From NCBI RefSeq assembly GCF_000820005.1, contig NZ_CDBL01000073.1:62001-126000 (forward strand): 64,000 bases of DNA, in the 5' to 3' direction. This document shows positions 1 through 8,883 of the stretch, one piece after another. Below the pieces are notes generated by a model. It saw nothing but the letters and a program-made list of their open reading frames with translations, was not told the origin of the DNA and ran no database searches. Each line of letters opens with the position of its first letter. The stretch's first letter is position 1. The position numbers and the translations under genes were made by a program. This DNA is from Aeromonas piscicola. Its GTDB lineage: Bacteria > Pseudomonadota > Gammaproteobacteria > Enterobacterales > Aeromonadaceae.

Positions 1-177
1 GAGCGGCGAGACGGTAAAGCTGTCGGTGGTGAAGGCGACGGGCCCGCTTACCGGCAGTAGGGCGGCATCTTCACCGCGCAGCAGGATCTCGTTGCCAAAG
101 TGGTGAAAGAAGAGCTGGTTGATCAGCTGGTTCATCTCCACACCACCGCCGCCGTGGCTTAACTGAATTTCTCTCAT
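1..177 (-). CDS. hypE: HypE, hydrogenase maturation protein (N-terminus only)
   Basis: The first 59 codons of hypE are present and the rest lies beyond the left edge. HypE is an ATP-dependent dehydratase that turns the HypF-loaded thiocarboxamide into a thiocyanate, the source of the CN ligands of the [NiFe] site. The visible residues begin MREIQLSHGGGGVEM and continue with the family's TTDSF segment, matching E. coli HypE closely. The ATG at 177 overlaps the TGA of a decayed upstream copy of its own start (ATGA), so coupling to the hyp operon is retained through a short extra reading frame. Last visible gene of the sel-hyp operon. Confidence 0.9.
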   Translation of the reverse strand, partial: MREIQLSHGGGGVEMNQLINQLFFHHFGNEILLRGEDAALLPVSGPVAFTTDSFTVSPL

Positions 178-266
178 CGGGTCTGGTTCTCCACAAGATT
201 GCCGAAACAGGCTGGTTCATCTCTCCTCATCACCCGACCAGCGTGGCTTAACTGAATTTCTCTCAT
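174..266 (-). repeat. Decayed tandem copy of the hypE start between hypD and hypE
   Basis: The 24 bases that open hypE (177 leftward) recur at 266 leftward, 89 bp upstream, and a second identical patch (GAGATGAACCAGC) follows in both. In the upstream copy the ATG overlaps the hypD stop (ATGA) and opens a 30-codon frame that ends in a TGA overlapping the real hypE ATG. The 89-bp offset is not a multiple of three, so the copy cannot extend HypE. I read this as a diverged partial duplication, or hybrid recombination product, of the gene start. Confidence 0.75.
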
Positions 267-1375
267 TGGATCCCCATATATCGGTAGTAGGCATTGCAGG
301 CCCCCTCGGAGCTGACCATGCAGCTGCCCATGGGCTGGGTCGGGGTGCAGCCCCGGCCAAAGACTTTGCACTGATTGGGCTTGGCTAGGCCGCGCAGAAT
401 ATCGGCGCACTGGCACGCCTTGTGGTCATCGATGGGGGTCTGATCAAGTTGGAAGTGACGCTCCGCATCGCGCTTGGCAAAGGCATCCCGCAGGCGCAGG
501 GCGGAGGCATTGATGTCCCCCAGACCTCGCCAGCGAAAATGCTCGCGGGTCTCGAAAAAGCGCTCGACCAGCCGCTGGGCGGCTTTATTGCCACTGGCAG
601 TGACGGCGCGGGTGTACTGCACCTCCAGCGCGTAGCGGCCTTCCACCTTCTGGCGCACCATCATCAGCAGTGCCTCCATCACATCCACCGGCTCGAAGCC
701 GCTCACCACCACAGGCACCTGATAGCGTTGGACTATGGGCAGGTAGATATCGGCGCCTGTGATGACGCTGACGTGAGAGGGGCCGATAAAGGCGTTCACC
801 TTGGCAACCCCGTCGGCCATCACAGCGTGAATGGCGGGGGGCACCAGCACATGGTTGATATGAAACAGCAGATTCTCGACCCCTTGCTCTTCAGCTGCTG
901 CCAAGAGCGCGGCCGTCATCGGGGTGGAGGTTTCGAAACCGATGGCGAAGAAGACCACGGTTTTCTCCGGGTTCTCTTTGGCGATGCGCAGGGCGTCGAG
1001 GGGGTCATAGACGGGGCGGATATCGCTCCCCCTGGCGCGCTGCTGGGCCAGCGTGCCTTTGGAGCCCGGCACCCGGATCATGTCCCCCAGGGTCACCAGA
1101 ATGACGTTGGGCTCTCTAGCCAGTTCGATGGCCTGATCGATGCGCTCCTTGGGCATGATGCAAACCGGGCAGCCGGGGCCGTGGACGAACTCTATGCTGG
1201 CCGGCAGCAACTGGGGCAGGCCGTATTTCATGATGGTGTGGGTATGGCCGCCGCACACCTCCATCACCCGCAGCGGCTCGGGGAGTAATTTGGCCTGTTC
1301 GGTGATCTGGGCGGCGAGGGCGCGGATGACGTCGGGCTGACGAAAGCCCTGAAACAGGTCATTCAAGGTCAGCAT
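263..1375 (-). CDS. hypD: HypD, [4Fe-4S] scaffold for Fe(CN)2CO assembly
   Basis: 370 aa, the usual length (E. coli 373). HypD together with HypC carries iron while the cyanide and CO ligands are added during [NiFe] hydrogenase maturation in the cytoplasm. The conserved CGGHTH and GPGCPVC motifs lie in the N-terminal third. The C-terminal cysteine set that holds the [4Fe-4S] cluster is visible in CQCADILRG, NQCKVFGRGC and GSCMVSSEGAC. The ATG at 1375 overlaps the end of hypC by seven bases, and its TGA overlaps the ATG of the decayed hypE start copy. Its position between hypC and hypE is the standard order. Confidence 0.97.
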   Translation of the reverse strand: MLTLNDLFQGFRQPDVIRALAAQITEQAKLLPEPLRVMEVCGGHTHTIMKYGLPQLLPASIEFVHGPGCPVCIMPKERIDQAIELAREPNVILVTLGDMIRVPGSKGTLAQQRARGSDIRPVYDPLDALRIAKENPEKTVVFFAIGFETSTPMTAALLAAAEEQGVENLLFHINHVLVPPAIHAVMADGVAKVNAFIGPSHVSVITGADIYLPIVQRYQVPVVVSGFEPVDVMEALLMMVRQKVEGRYALEVQYTRAVTASGNKAAQRLVERFFETREHFRWRGLGDINASALRLRDAFAKRDAERHFQLDQTPIDDHKACQCADILRGLAKPNQCKVFGRGCTPTQPMGSCMVSSEGACNAYYRYMGIQ

Positions 1376-1620
1376 GGCAAGATATCCTGATCGGGCATCA
1401 GGGCCACCATCTGGCGGAAGCTCTCGAGGCTGGCCTGCGCCTCCTCTTCGTCAATCTTGCTCATCACAAAGCCGATATGGAGCAGCACATAGTCGCCGAG
1501 GTTGAGGGGCTCTTCGAGCAGCATGCAGCTGACACGCCGCTGTACCCCCAGGGTATCGACGGTGACGCAGTTATCTTCGGGGTGCAGTTGCACCACCTGA
1601 GAGGGGATGGATAGACACAT
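1369..1620 (-). CDS. hypC: HypC, hydrogenase maturation chaperone
   Basis: 83 aa. A small chaperone of the HypC/HybG/HupF family that shuttles the Fe(CN)2CO unit from HypD to the hydrogenase large-subunit precursor, here most likely HycE. I place the start at MCLSIPSQV (ATG at 1620) because the family requires Cys at position 2; an in-frame extension upstream of it has no family similarity. The start lies five bases after the hypF stop and the end overlaps hypD, so it is embedded in the operon. Confidence 0.95.
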   Translation of the reverse strand: MCLSIPSQVVQLHPEDNCVTVDTLGVQRRVSCMLLEEPLNLGDYVLLHIGFVMSKIDEEEAQASLESFRQMVALMPDQDILPC

Positions 1621-1625
1621 GGATT

Positions 1626-4028
1626 TCAGGACTCCGACAAGGTGACACAACCGGTTGTGACAGGCTGATGCGTGGCAAGATGGTGGATGGCAAACCAGAG
1701 CTGACCGGCGGCGATGCCACCGTCATTGAGCGGCAGGTTTTCGCTGGTCAATACCTGCCGTTCTGCCGCTTCGAGAGCAGGCACCAGCAGATCCATCAGC
1801 ACCCGGTTTTGAAATACGCCGCCCCCGAGCGCCACCGGATAGCCGGGGAAGCACTCGGCCAGGGCGATCACCAGAGCGCTGACCGCGTGGATAAAACCGG
1901 CGGCCAGGCTGGCGGTGGAGGTGCCTTTTCGCTGCTCGTTGATAAGGGTGTTGAGCAACTCGGCCCACTCGATGTGCAGTGGCCCCTCTGCGCTCTGGTG
2001 CAGGCCAAAGGCGAGGGGGAAGGGTAATTCATCCGGTGTCAGCTGCAAGGCGGCTGCCTCCAGCAAGAGTCCCGCCTCTCCCTCGTAGTCGGGGGCATCG
2101 ATCAGCCCCAGCAGCGCCGCCACGGCATCGAACAGCCGACCGATGGAGCTGGTGTAGGGGGCGTTGCGACCCAGATGCCAGAGCTGGTGCAGGTTGCTGA
2201 TCCGCTCGATAGGTAGCTTGCTTACCAACGGAATATCGAGGGCGCGGATCTGCTCCAAGTCATAGGATTCGAACAGCAGTCCCAGCAGTTGGCGCACCGG
2301 CTCGCGGATGGCCGCCTCGCCGCCGATCAACTTGAAGGGTTTGAGGTGAGCGATCCGCTCAAATCCCTGAACGTCAGCGATCAGCAGCTCGCCGCCCCAG
2401 AGGGTGCCGTCATCGCCAAGGCCGGTGCCATCGAAGGCAACACCCAGCACCGGGCCTGTGATCTCATGCTCGGCCATCACCCCTAGCAGGTGGGCGTGAT
2501 GGTGCTGCACCTCGATATGGGTGGCGTTGTGCTCGCGGCAGTAGTCCCTGGCCCACTGGTGGCTGAGGTAGCCGGGGTGGCGATCCGACACCAGCAGTTC
2601 GGGCTTGAGCTCGTAGAGATCGCGAAAGGTCGCCAGGGTCTGCTCGAAGTGACCCTGCATCGGCAGGCTGTGCAGATCGCCGATATAGGGGCTGTAGATA
2701 CGCTGGCGGCCGAAGGCCAGCGCCAGCTGGTTCTTCTGCTGCGCCCCGACTGCCAAGAGCGGCACCTTGACCGCCTCTTTCAGGCTGGGGGTGCAGGGGG
2801 CATAACCTCGGGCTAGCCGCAAAGTCTGGCGTCGTCCGCCAGCCCACTGCACCAGACTGTCGTCGCAGGGGTGCAGTATGGGGCGGTTGTGATCCAGGAT
2901 GCCGTCAATCTCGCCCCCGAGTTCCCTGACCACAGCCTCGCATTCGATCAGAATGGGGCTGCCGCGACCATTGGCGCTGGTCGCCACCAGCGGTATGGCA
3001 CAGGCATCCAACAGCAGTTGATGCAGCGGGGTGTAGGGGAGCATGACCCCAAGGTAGGGGATGCCGGGGGCGATCCCCTCGGCCAGCGGCGCGGCTGACT
3101 GTCGGTTTTCTGAGAGCCGAGCATCGTTAATGCGCTTGCGCAGCAAGGTAATGGGTCTGGCCTGAGAGGCGAGCAGCTTCCACTCCGCCTCGCAGCCGCT
3201 CACATGCAATTTGGCCTCGGCAAGGGAGCCCATCATCACCGCCAGCGGCTTGCGCTCGCGCCGCTTGAGCTGGCGCAGCCGTGCCACGGCGGACTCGCTG
3301 CGCGCATCACACATCAGGTGATAACCCCCCATCCCCTTGACCGCAATCAGCGCGCCAGCTTGCAGGGCGCTTGCTGCTGCTTGCAGGGCATCCTCGCGCT
3401 CGGCCAGGGCATCGCCGTGGCCGGATCGCCAGCTGAGATGGGGCCCGCACTCGGGGCAGCTCACCGGCTGGGCGTGGTAGCGTCTGTCCAGCGGGTTTTC
3501 ATAGGCCGCAGCGCAGTGCGGGCACATGGCAAAGCCCGCCATGGCGGTGTGGGGGCGGTCGTAGGGGAGGTGGTGGATGATGGTGTAGCGCGGGCCGCAG
3601 TGGGTGCAGTTGGTAAAGGGGTACTGGTGGTGGCGATCTTTGGGGTTGGCCACATCCCGGGCGCACGCCTCGCACATCCCCTGATCCGGCGAGATGGCGA
3701 CCGTGGCGGCGCTCTGCTGCTGGCTGGCCTTGATATGAAACTGGCCGTCGTAGTCGGGATTATGTTCGGAGCCAGCGTCTCGGGGCTGTTCCCGCTCGCT
3801 GAAATGATCGATGCGGCTAAGCGGCGGCGCCAGTTCGCGCAGTTCGCGGGCAAAGGTGGCGAGCTGCTCGGGGGATCCCTCGGCACCTATGGTGACGCCG
3901 CTCGCGTCGTTCAGCACATAGCCGGTAAGGCCGTGGCGCAGTGCCAACCCATAGACGAAGGGGCGAAAGCCGACCCCCTGCACTATGCCGTTGATATGAA
4001 ATTCGCGGCGCAATCGGGTGGCCGTCAT
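1626..4028 (-). CDS. hypF: HypF, carbamoyltransferase for hydrogenase CN ligands
   Basis: 800 aa. HypF converts carbamoyl phosphate to a carbamoyl adenylate and passes the carbamoyl group to the C-terminal Cys of HypE. Domains in order: acylphosphatase-like (GIVQGVGFRPFVY near residue 14), two Zn fingers (CEACARD...CTHCGPRY, then CPHCAAAY...CPECGP), a YrdC-like domain in the middle and a Kae1-like domain with the metal-binding VQHHHAHLL segment. The start is the ATG at 4028, which overlaps the selB TGA as ATGA. E. coli places hypF with hydN, away from selAB, so direct coupling to selB is unusual. Confidence 0.96.
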   Translation of the reverse strand: MTATRLRREFHINGIVQGVGFRPFVYGLALRHGLTGYVLNDASGVTIGAEGSPEQLATFARELRELAPPLSRIDHFSEREQPRDAGSEHNPDYDGQFHIKASQQQSAATVAISPDQGMCEACARDVANPKDRHHQYPFTNCTHCGPRYTIIHHLPYDRPHTAMAGFAMCPHCAAAYENPLDRRYHAQPVSCPECGPHLSWRSGHGDALAEREDALQAAASALQAGALIAVKGMGGYHLMCDARSESAVARLRQLKRRERKPLAVMMGSLAEAKLHVSGCEAEWKLLASQARPITLLRKRINDARLSENRQSAAPLAEGIAPGIPYLGVMLPYTPLHQLLLDACAIPLVATSANGRGSPILIECEAVVRELGGEIDGILDHNRPILHPCDDSLVQWAGGRRQTLRLARGYAPCTPSLKEAVKVPLLAVGAQQKNQLALAFGRQRIYSPYIGDLHSLPMQGHFEQTLATFRDLYELKPELLVSDRHPGYLSHQWARDYCREHNATHIEVQHHHAHLLGVMAEHEITGPVLGVAFDGTGLGDDGTLWGGELLIADVQGFERIAHLKPFKLIGGEAAIREPVRQLLGLLFESYDLEQIRALDIPLVSKLPIERISNLHQLWHLGRNAPYTSSIGRLFDAVAALLGLIDAPDYEGEAGLLLEAAALQLTPDELPFPLAFGLHQSAEGPLHIEWAELLNTLINEQRKGTSTASLAAGFIHAVSALVIALAECFPGYPVALGGGVFQNRVLMDLLVPALEAAERQVLTSENLPLNDGGIAAGQLWFAIHHLATHQPVTTGCVTLSES

Positions 4029-5914
4029 GCCGGCTCCTGCAGCAAGGCATCTTGAGTTTGTGGCAAACGCAGCACCCGGCGCTCGTTCTCCTCGCGCCGC
4101 ACCCAGCCATCCATCTCCATGCGCAGGCAAAACGGAATGGCGTATTTACGCGACAAACCGGTGATCTCCTTGAGGGATGCCATGTCGATCAGATCTCCCA
4201 CCTGCTGGCCCGCCAGCACGGCGGCGACCATCTGGTTGTAGAGCACGGCGTCGTAGTAGATGGGGCCATCGAGCTGCACCAGATACTTGAGTCGCGCCAG
4301 GTTGCGCAGCTGCTTTTGCAACGCGCCTTTTTGTTGCAAGCCCTGCTGCAGGGCCGCGGGCAGCTTGCGGGTGATAAAGGGATCCAGCTCCACGCCGCCG
4401 GGGCCCAGTTTACCGGGCTCGTAACCCTCCTTGCCTTGATCTCGCACCACTTTGAGCACCAGCTGTGCCTCTTCCCCCAAATCATCTTCCGACTCGCCGC
4501 TGCCCGGTTGCCACTTGTCATGGTGCAGGCGAACAAGCTGCTCGCTCTTGAGCTGCTGGAGCAGGGCTTGCGTGACCGGCAAGGCGATGCCAAAGCGGGT
4601 CGCCAGCTCGGCGGCGCTGAGCGGTTCGCTTTTCAGCGTGGCGAGCAACTGATCGCGGCTCTGAGCCAGCCAGTGGCTATCCAGCAGCCAGTCACCGAGG
4701 GGGGTAACCTGCTCGGGCCGTGTGTCAAAGTGGCTGGCCAGTACATAGCCGTTGAGCCCCAGCTGCAGGGTGGCGGGGTTGTAGCGATCCAGCGGATCTG
4801 GCAGCTCGCCCAGCAGGGTGTGCAGCGTTTTGCGTCTGGCGGGGTGAATGTCGCCGCACCAGACGATGCGGGCGCCGTGCAGCAGCTCGCTGCTGCCGTG
4901 GCGGATAATGGCAAGCGGCTGGCCGAAGAAGCAGGGGATGGGGTTGGCAAAGAGCAGCCGTGCCAGCCGGGTGTCCTTGATGGGTACAAAGCGAGCCCGG
5001 CCATGCCAGCTGCCGAGGGCCACCTCGACCTCCTGTGTGCGTAGCGCCTTGCCGCTCAGGCTCTCGCCGTTGAGTCGTACGATAAGGTGGGTTGCCGCCT
5101 CGCACTGGCCAGCGGCGCTGGTGAGGCAGTGACCGCGTGCCACCTCCTTGTGGGGCACTTTTTTAAGGCCCACCGCCACCCGACAGACGGCGCCAATTTC
5201 CTCGACGCTCTGGTGATAGGCCTGCAGGGAGCGTACCTGCACCTCTCGATCGGCGGGGTAGAGGCGCAGCTTGTCCCCCACCTTTAGGCTGCCCTGTTGC
5301 AAGGTGCCAGTGAGCACGGTACCGGTGCCGTTGGCGGTAAAGACCCTGTCTACATACAGTCGCGGGGAGCCCTGTTCGCGGGCAGCGTGCGATGCTGGCA
5401 GATCGGCAAGCTGGCCCACGATGGCGGTGTGCAGGGCTGCCATATTCTCACCGGTCTTGGCGCTGATGCTGACGATATCGGGCACCATGCCGCTCTCGTC
5501 CATCACCCGCTCCAGCAGGCTCTCTTCGAGGAGTGCCAGCTCGTCGGGGGAGACCAGATCGCACTTGTTGATGCAGACCACCAGACGCGGCACCCCCATC
5601 GCCTTGAGCAGGCGCAGGTGATCGCCGGTCATCGGCATCCACCCCTCGTCGGCGGCAATCACCAGCAGCACCAGATCGAGACTCCAGAGCCCCGCCACCA
5701 TGTTGCGGATATAGCGCTCGTGGCCGGGCACGTCGATGACGCCTATGGTGTTGCCCTGACCGTCGTCGAAGTGGGCAAAGCCGAGATCCTGGGTCATGCC
5801 GATGGCCTGCTCGTGGGCGCGGGCGGTGGTGATGCCGGTGAGGGCCTTGATCAGCAGGGTCTTGCCGTGATCAACGTGGCCGGCAAGGCCGATAACGGCG
5901 CGATAGGGGGTCAT
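4025..5914 (-). CDS. selB: SelB, selenocysteine-specific elongation factor
   Basis: 629 aa (E. coli 614). SelB-GTP carries Sec-tRNA(Sec) to the ribosome and binds the SECIS hairpin downstream of an in-frame UGA. The N-terminal GTPase shows GHVDHGKT (P loop), DVPGHE and NKCD; the C-terminal third is the winged-helix SECIS-binding region. I choose the ATG at 5914, four bases after selA, because GGAG lies about ten bases upstream; the alternative at 5938 lies inside selA. In this window its evident client is fdhF. Its stop overlaps the hypF start. Confidence 0.97.
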   Translation of the reverse strand: MTPYRAVIGLAGHVDHGKTLLIKALTGITTARAHEQAIGMTQDLGFAHFDDGQGNTIGVIDVPGHERYIRNMVAGLWSLDLVLLVIAADEGWMPMTGDHLRLLKAMGVPRLVVCINKCDLVSPDELALLEESLLERVMDESGMVPDIVSISAKTGENMAALHTAIVGQLADLPASHAAREQGSPRLYVDRVFTANGTGTVLTGTLQQGSLKVGDKLRLYPADREVQVRSLQAYHQSVEEIGAVCRVAVGLKKVPHKEVARGHCLTSAAGQCEAATHLIVRLNGESLSGKALRTQEVEVALGSWHGRARFVPIKDTRLARLLFANPIPCFFGQPLAIIRHGSSELLHGARIVWCGDIHPARRKTLHTLLGELPDPLDRYNPATLQLGLNGYVLASHFDTRPEQVTPLGDWLLDSHWLAQSRDQLLATLKSEPLSAAELATRFGIALPVTQALLQQLKSEQLVRLHHDKWQPGSGESEDDLGEEAQLVLKVVRDQGKEGYEPGKLGPGGVELDPFITRKLPAALQQGLQQKGALQKQLRNLARLKYLVQLDGPIYYDAVLYNQMVAAVLAGQQVGDLIDMASLKEITGLSRKYAIPFCLRMEMDGWVRREENERRVLRLPQTQDALLQEPA

Positions 5915-5918
5915 GGGA

Positions 5919-7442
5919 TCAGGACTCCTCTGTTGCATTGATCGAGGCAGGTAGCAGCAGCTCGTTGAGCTGGGCGATCAGCAGTTCCATCTCGGTCGGC
6001 AGCAGGGTCGCCATATTGAGCTGCACCTTCTGCTGGCGTACGGTGGCAATCACCGGCACCGGCAGTTCGCGCAGGGCATCGAGCAGTTGCTGGGCCGGAC
6101 GCGGGTCTGTGCACTCCAGCGCCGGCGCCGGATAAAACTCGTCCGGCAGGGTGCCGCCGCCCACCACCAGCTGGGCGGGGACCGGCACAAAACAGCCGGG
6201 CAGGGCGGCCATCAGCTGATCTGCCCGCGCCTGCATGGCGGCAGGGTTGCTCAAAGTACGCTGGGCGATGCCTTCGCCGATGGGGGACTTGTTGAGCTTG
6301 TGGATGAGCAGGCGTTCCAGCAGGGAGTAGACGATGCGGCTCGGGCGGAAGGTGCGCATCATGGGGTGTTTTTCCAGCCGCTTGATGAGATCGCTTCGGC
6401 CGCTGATGATGCCAGATTGCGGGCCCCCCAGCAGCTTGTCACCTGAGTAGCAGACCAGATCCGCCCCCGCCTTGATGTACTGGCGCACCGAGGTTTCGTC
6501 CGGCGCAAACTCCTCTGTGGTCAAGCCCGAGCCCTGATCCACCGCCAGCACCACGTGTTCGGGCAGGGCGCGGGCCACCTCGCCAATATCGGGGGATTCG
6601 GTAAAACCGCGAATGGCGAAATTGGACTTGTGCACCATCAGCACCAGCGCGGTCTGATCGGTGATGGCATCGAGGTAATCTTTGGCGGTAGTGATATTGG
6701 TGGTGCCCACCTCCACCAGTTTGGCGCCGGAGAGGGCCAGAATGTCGGGGATGCGAAAGCCGCCACCAATCTGGATCTGTTCGCCGCGCGAGACGATCAC
6801 CTCGCGCCCCTTGGCTATCTCCTGCAGCAGCAGGAAGAGGGAGGCGGCGTTGTTGTTGACCACCAGCGAATCCTCGGCCTGGGTGAGGCAACGGAGCAGG
6901 GGAGCGATCAGCCCCTTGCGCCCGCCGCGCTTGCCGGTGGCGAGATCCAGCTCCAGATTGTTGTACCCGGTGTTGAGGTCACGCACCTCGTCCCACAGCT
7001 CATGACTTAACGGCGAACGTCCCAGATTGGTGTGCACCAGGGTGCCGGTGGCGTTGATCACCCGAGTCTGACGCTGGCGCAATTGCTGCTGGCAGCGTTT
7101 GGCAATCAGCGCCTCGATCTGCTCGGGGGCAACCCCATGCTGGCGAAAATCTTCGCTCTGGCGCAGTTCGCTCAGGGTGTCGCGCACCGCCTGTGTCACC
7201 AGCGGGCGGCTCAGCGCCTCGATAAAACCGGCGAGAAAGGGTTGCTGCAGCAGCTGTTCCACTTGCGGTAGACGGCGCGCTTGTTGCTGGCTGGGCTGTG
7301 GCAGTGAATCTGGCAGTGAATCTGGCAGTGAATCGTCGGCAGTCGGACATGATTCGGGCTGACTGTGAAAGTGGGCGATGGCTGGCGCGTGAGACGGGTT
7401 CGGCATGGGATTACCAGGGCAGAGCGTGGGTTTGACATGCAC
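5919..7442 (-). CDS. selA: SelA, L-seryl-tRNA(Sec) selenium transferase
   Basis: 507 aa from the ATG at 7442, or 495 aa from the ATG at 7406; neither has a strong ribosome binding site (E. coli SelA is 463 aa). SelA is a PLP enzyme that converts Ser-tRNA(Sec) to Sec-tRNA(Sec) using selenophosphate. GDKLLGGPQ holds the PLP lysine, and NATGTLVHTNLGR, NNNAAS and EVGTTN are family motifs. The first about 55 residues are a low-complexity extension with three DSLP units from a 12-bp repeat. The gene follows selC on the same strand and heads the selA-selB-hyp operon. Confidence 0.95.
   Translation of the reverse strand: MHVKPTLCPGNPMPNPSHAPAIAHFHSQPESCPTADDSLPDSLPDSLPQPSQQQARRLPQVEQLLQQPFLAGFIEALSRPLVTQAVRDTLSELRQSEDFRQHGVAPEQIEALIAKRCQQQLRQRQTRVINATGTLVHTNLGRSPLSHELWDEVRDLNTGYNNLELDLATGKRGGRKGLIAPLLRCLTQAEDSLVVNNNAASLFLLLQEIAKGREVIVSRGEQIQIGGGFRIPDILALSGAKLVEVGTTNITTAKDYLDAITDQTALVLMVHKSNFAIRGFTESPDIGEVARALPEHVVLAVDQGSGLTTEEFAPDETSVRQYIKAGADLVCYSGDKLLGGPQSGIISGRSDLIKRLEKHPMMRTFRPSRIVYSLLERLLIHKLNKSPIGEGIAQRTLSNPAAMQARADQLMAALPGCFVPVPAQLVVGGGTLPDEFYPAPALECTDPRPAQQLLDALRELPVPVIATVRQQKVQLNMATLLPTEMELLIAQLNELLLPASINATEES
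7299..7334 (-). repeat. Three 12-bp tandem repeats inside selA
   Basis: TGGCAGTGAATC (plus strand) occurs three times without interruption and encodes three DSLP tetrapeptides in the SelA N-terminal extension. The unit is a multiple of three, so copy-number change by slippage would keep the frame. Confidence 0.9.
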
Positions 7443-7673
7443 ACAGCTTCGCCGATAGAGAGGCCGAGTTGACGGGTTATTTCAGTGCTGGCTGATTACT
7501 TATTCTTGCAAATATCGCGCATAAATTAATGATGAATTGATGCTGATAAATTAATTTTTGGCCAGAACGACAACCTGTGGTCGGATTATATTGGCAAGCG
7601 GCAAGCACCGTTTTTAAACAAGCATCAACCGGCTTTGAAATGTGGTTGATTCGATTTGTCCAATATATGTAAT

Positions 7674-7765
7674 TGGCGGAAGAGGCAGGAATCGAACCTG
7701 CCAAAGCCTTCTCGGCTCACATCGGTTTTGAAGACCGAGGAGGCCACCAGACCCCATCAACTTCC
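7674..7765 (-). tRNA. selC: tRNA-Sec (UCA anticodon), selC
   Basis: 92 nt including encoded GCCA end. The UCA anticodon (7729-7731) sits in a CTTCAAA loop. The D stem is long (GGGGTC/GGCCTC), the variable arm is long with an AGCC/GGCT stem, and the T arm is GCAGG TTCGATT CCTGC. These mark a bacterial selenocysteine tRNA. The acceptor arm pairs cleanly only for the first five bases (GGAAG/CTTCC); positions 6-7 do not pair well and the 3' side seems one base short of the usual 8+5 pattern. Lies about 230 bp upstream of selA on the same strand. Confidence 0.93.
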
Positions 7766-7892
7766 GTGATGGCCGCCATTTTGTGGCAAATTTCTGTGAC
7801 TGGCAACGCTTTTTTTGTCATAAAAAATGGAGGCTTAGCGATTTTTTGAAAAATGCAAAGAACCTTGTTTTATATCAAGTTCAGCACAATTA

Positions 7893-7920
7893 GCCCGATG
7901 TTTTTAATTTAACATCGGGC
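7893..7920 (-). terminator. Hairpin downstream of the hyc operon
   Basis: GCCCGATGTT and AACATCGGGC form a perfect 10-bp stem with an 8-base AT loop. It lies about 60 bp beyond the hycI stop and upstream of selC. There is no clean U tract, so it may be a terminator or a 3' stabilising hairpin. The rest of 7766-7978 shows no gene. Confidence 0.5.
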
Positions 7921-7978
7921 CTCGATCACATTGCCGGAACCCTTGGTCAATAACGGTCGTTAACAACTCGATAAATAA

Positions 7979-8470
7979 TTATCGCTCGGCGTTGGTAATA
8001 TTCCACTGGTCCAGTCTTTCTATTAACAAGCTGGTATCTTTGGCGGCATCAAGGTGCTGATAAAGATAATCCATCGCCTCGCTCACCATCTCGGTCATCG
8101 GGAAGGAAAACGCAACGATGGCCGGTTGTACCCCGACAAAAATCACCTCGGGGACAAAGGTCTTGAGCTCGTCGATCAGGAAATTGAGCGGCATATTGTG
8201 GGTCGAGAAGATAAACATCTCGGCGATGGTTTCGGGGGGGATCACCTGCAGGGTGCCCGCCTTCTCGCCGATCTCGGCGGCATCCACCAGCACCACCCGC
8301 GCCGGTTGCAGCTCCCGCACCTTGTAGACCGCATTTTCCGGCGCTATGCCGCCATCGATGTGGATCCAGCCGGGCAGGGGGGCAGCTTGCAGTTTGTCCG
8401 CCAGATAAGGGCCGGCACCATCGTCCCCCATCATGGCATTGCCCACGGTCAACACGAGATTGCAGCCCAT
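7979..8470 (-). CDS. hycI: HycI, hydrogenase maturation endopeptidase
   Basis: 163 aa (E. coli HycI 156). This aspartic-type protease removes the C-terminal tail of the hydrogenase large subunit after nickel insertion. The nickel-sensing residues are present as Asp16 (GNAMMGDDGAG), Asp63 (LVDAAEIG) and His91 (FSTHNMPL). Its substrate here should be HycE, which keeps the DPCYSCTDR cleavage context. The ATG overlaps the hycH stop, so it is the last cistron of the hyc operon. Confidence 0.95.
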   Translation of the reverse strand: MGCNLVLTVGNAMMGDDGAGPYLADKLQAAPLPGWIHIDGGIAPENAVYKVRELQPARVVLVDAAEIGEKAGTLQVIPPETIAEMFIFSTHNMPLNFLIDELKTFVPEVIFVGVQPAIVAFSFPMTEMVSEAMDYLYQHLDAAKDTSLLIERLDQWNITNAER

Positions 8471-8883
8471 CAGCGGCTCCTTACCATCAGGTACATATGG
8501 GGATCGTTATAGAGGGCGGTGAGCTGATCCATAAAGGTATTGGTCCAGCTCAACTCCTGCTCATCGAGCACGCCTTCCGCTTTACGCAGTCGGTCGAAGG
8601 CACAGGCCAGCATATGGCAGTGCTCGCGATAGATGGTGATCTCGCCAAAGGTGAGAAACCCCTCCATCTTGCGGCGCGCCTCGCTGCCGGTCGGCAGCTT
8701 GGCGACCCAGTCGCGATAACCCGTTAGCGGGCAGACCAGATCGGCACTGAGGCAATCGACAATGCCGAGGTGATGGCCGATGGCGAGGCTGTAGTACATC
8801 ACCTCTTTCGCCTCCTCCGGCACATCGAACTGCTCATCCACAAACTTGCGCGAGAGGCGGTAGAAGAAAACCTGGTCAGCCAT
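8470..8883 (-). CDS. hycH: HycH/HyfJ family formate hydrogenlyase maturation protein
   Basis: 137 aa (E. coli HycH 136). HycH is needed for assembly or maturation of the HycE large subunit. The central block [16 protein letters not shown] followed by [10 protein letters not shown] matches the family. I place the start at [10 protein letters not shown] (ATG 8883), which aligns with the E. coli N-terminus and overlaps the end of hycG by eight bases; an in-frame extension into hycG has no support. Confidence 0.93.
   Translation of the reverse strand: MADQVFFYRLSRKFVDEQFDVPEEAKEVMYYSLAIGHHLGIVDCLSADLVCPLTGYRDWVAKLPTGSEARRKMEGFLTFGEITIYREHCHMLACAFDRLRKAEGVLDEQELSWTNTFMDQLTALYNDPHMYLMVRSR

Noticed and set aside
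422-1288. Long open frame on the plus strand opposite hypD
   Set aside because: A GC-rich antisense shadow of a clearly conserved gene, with no family similarity. The same applies to long frames opposite hycC (13378-14841), hycE (10747-11844), amoF (47426-49255), amoG (51474-53744, 55848-57629) and glgC.
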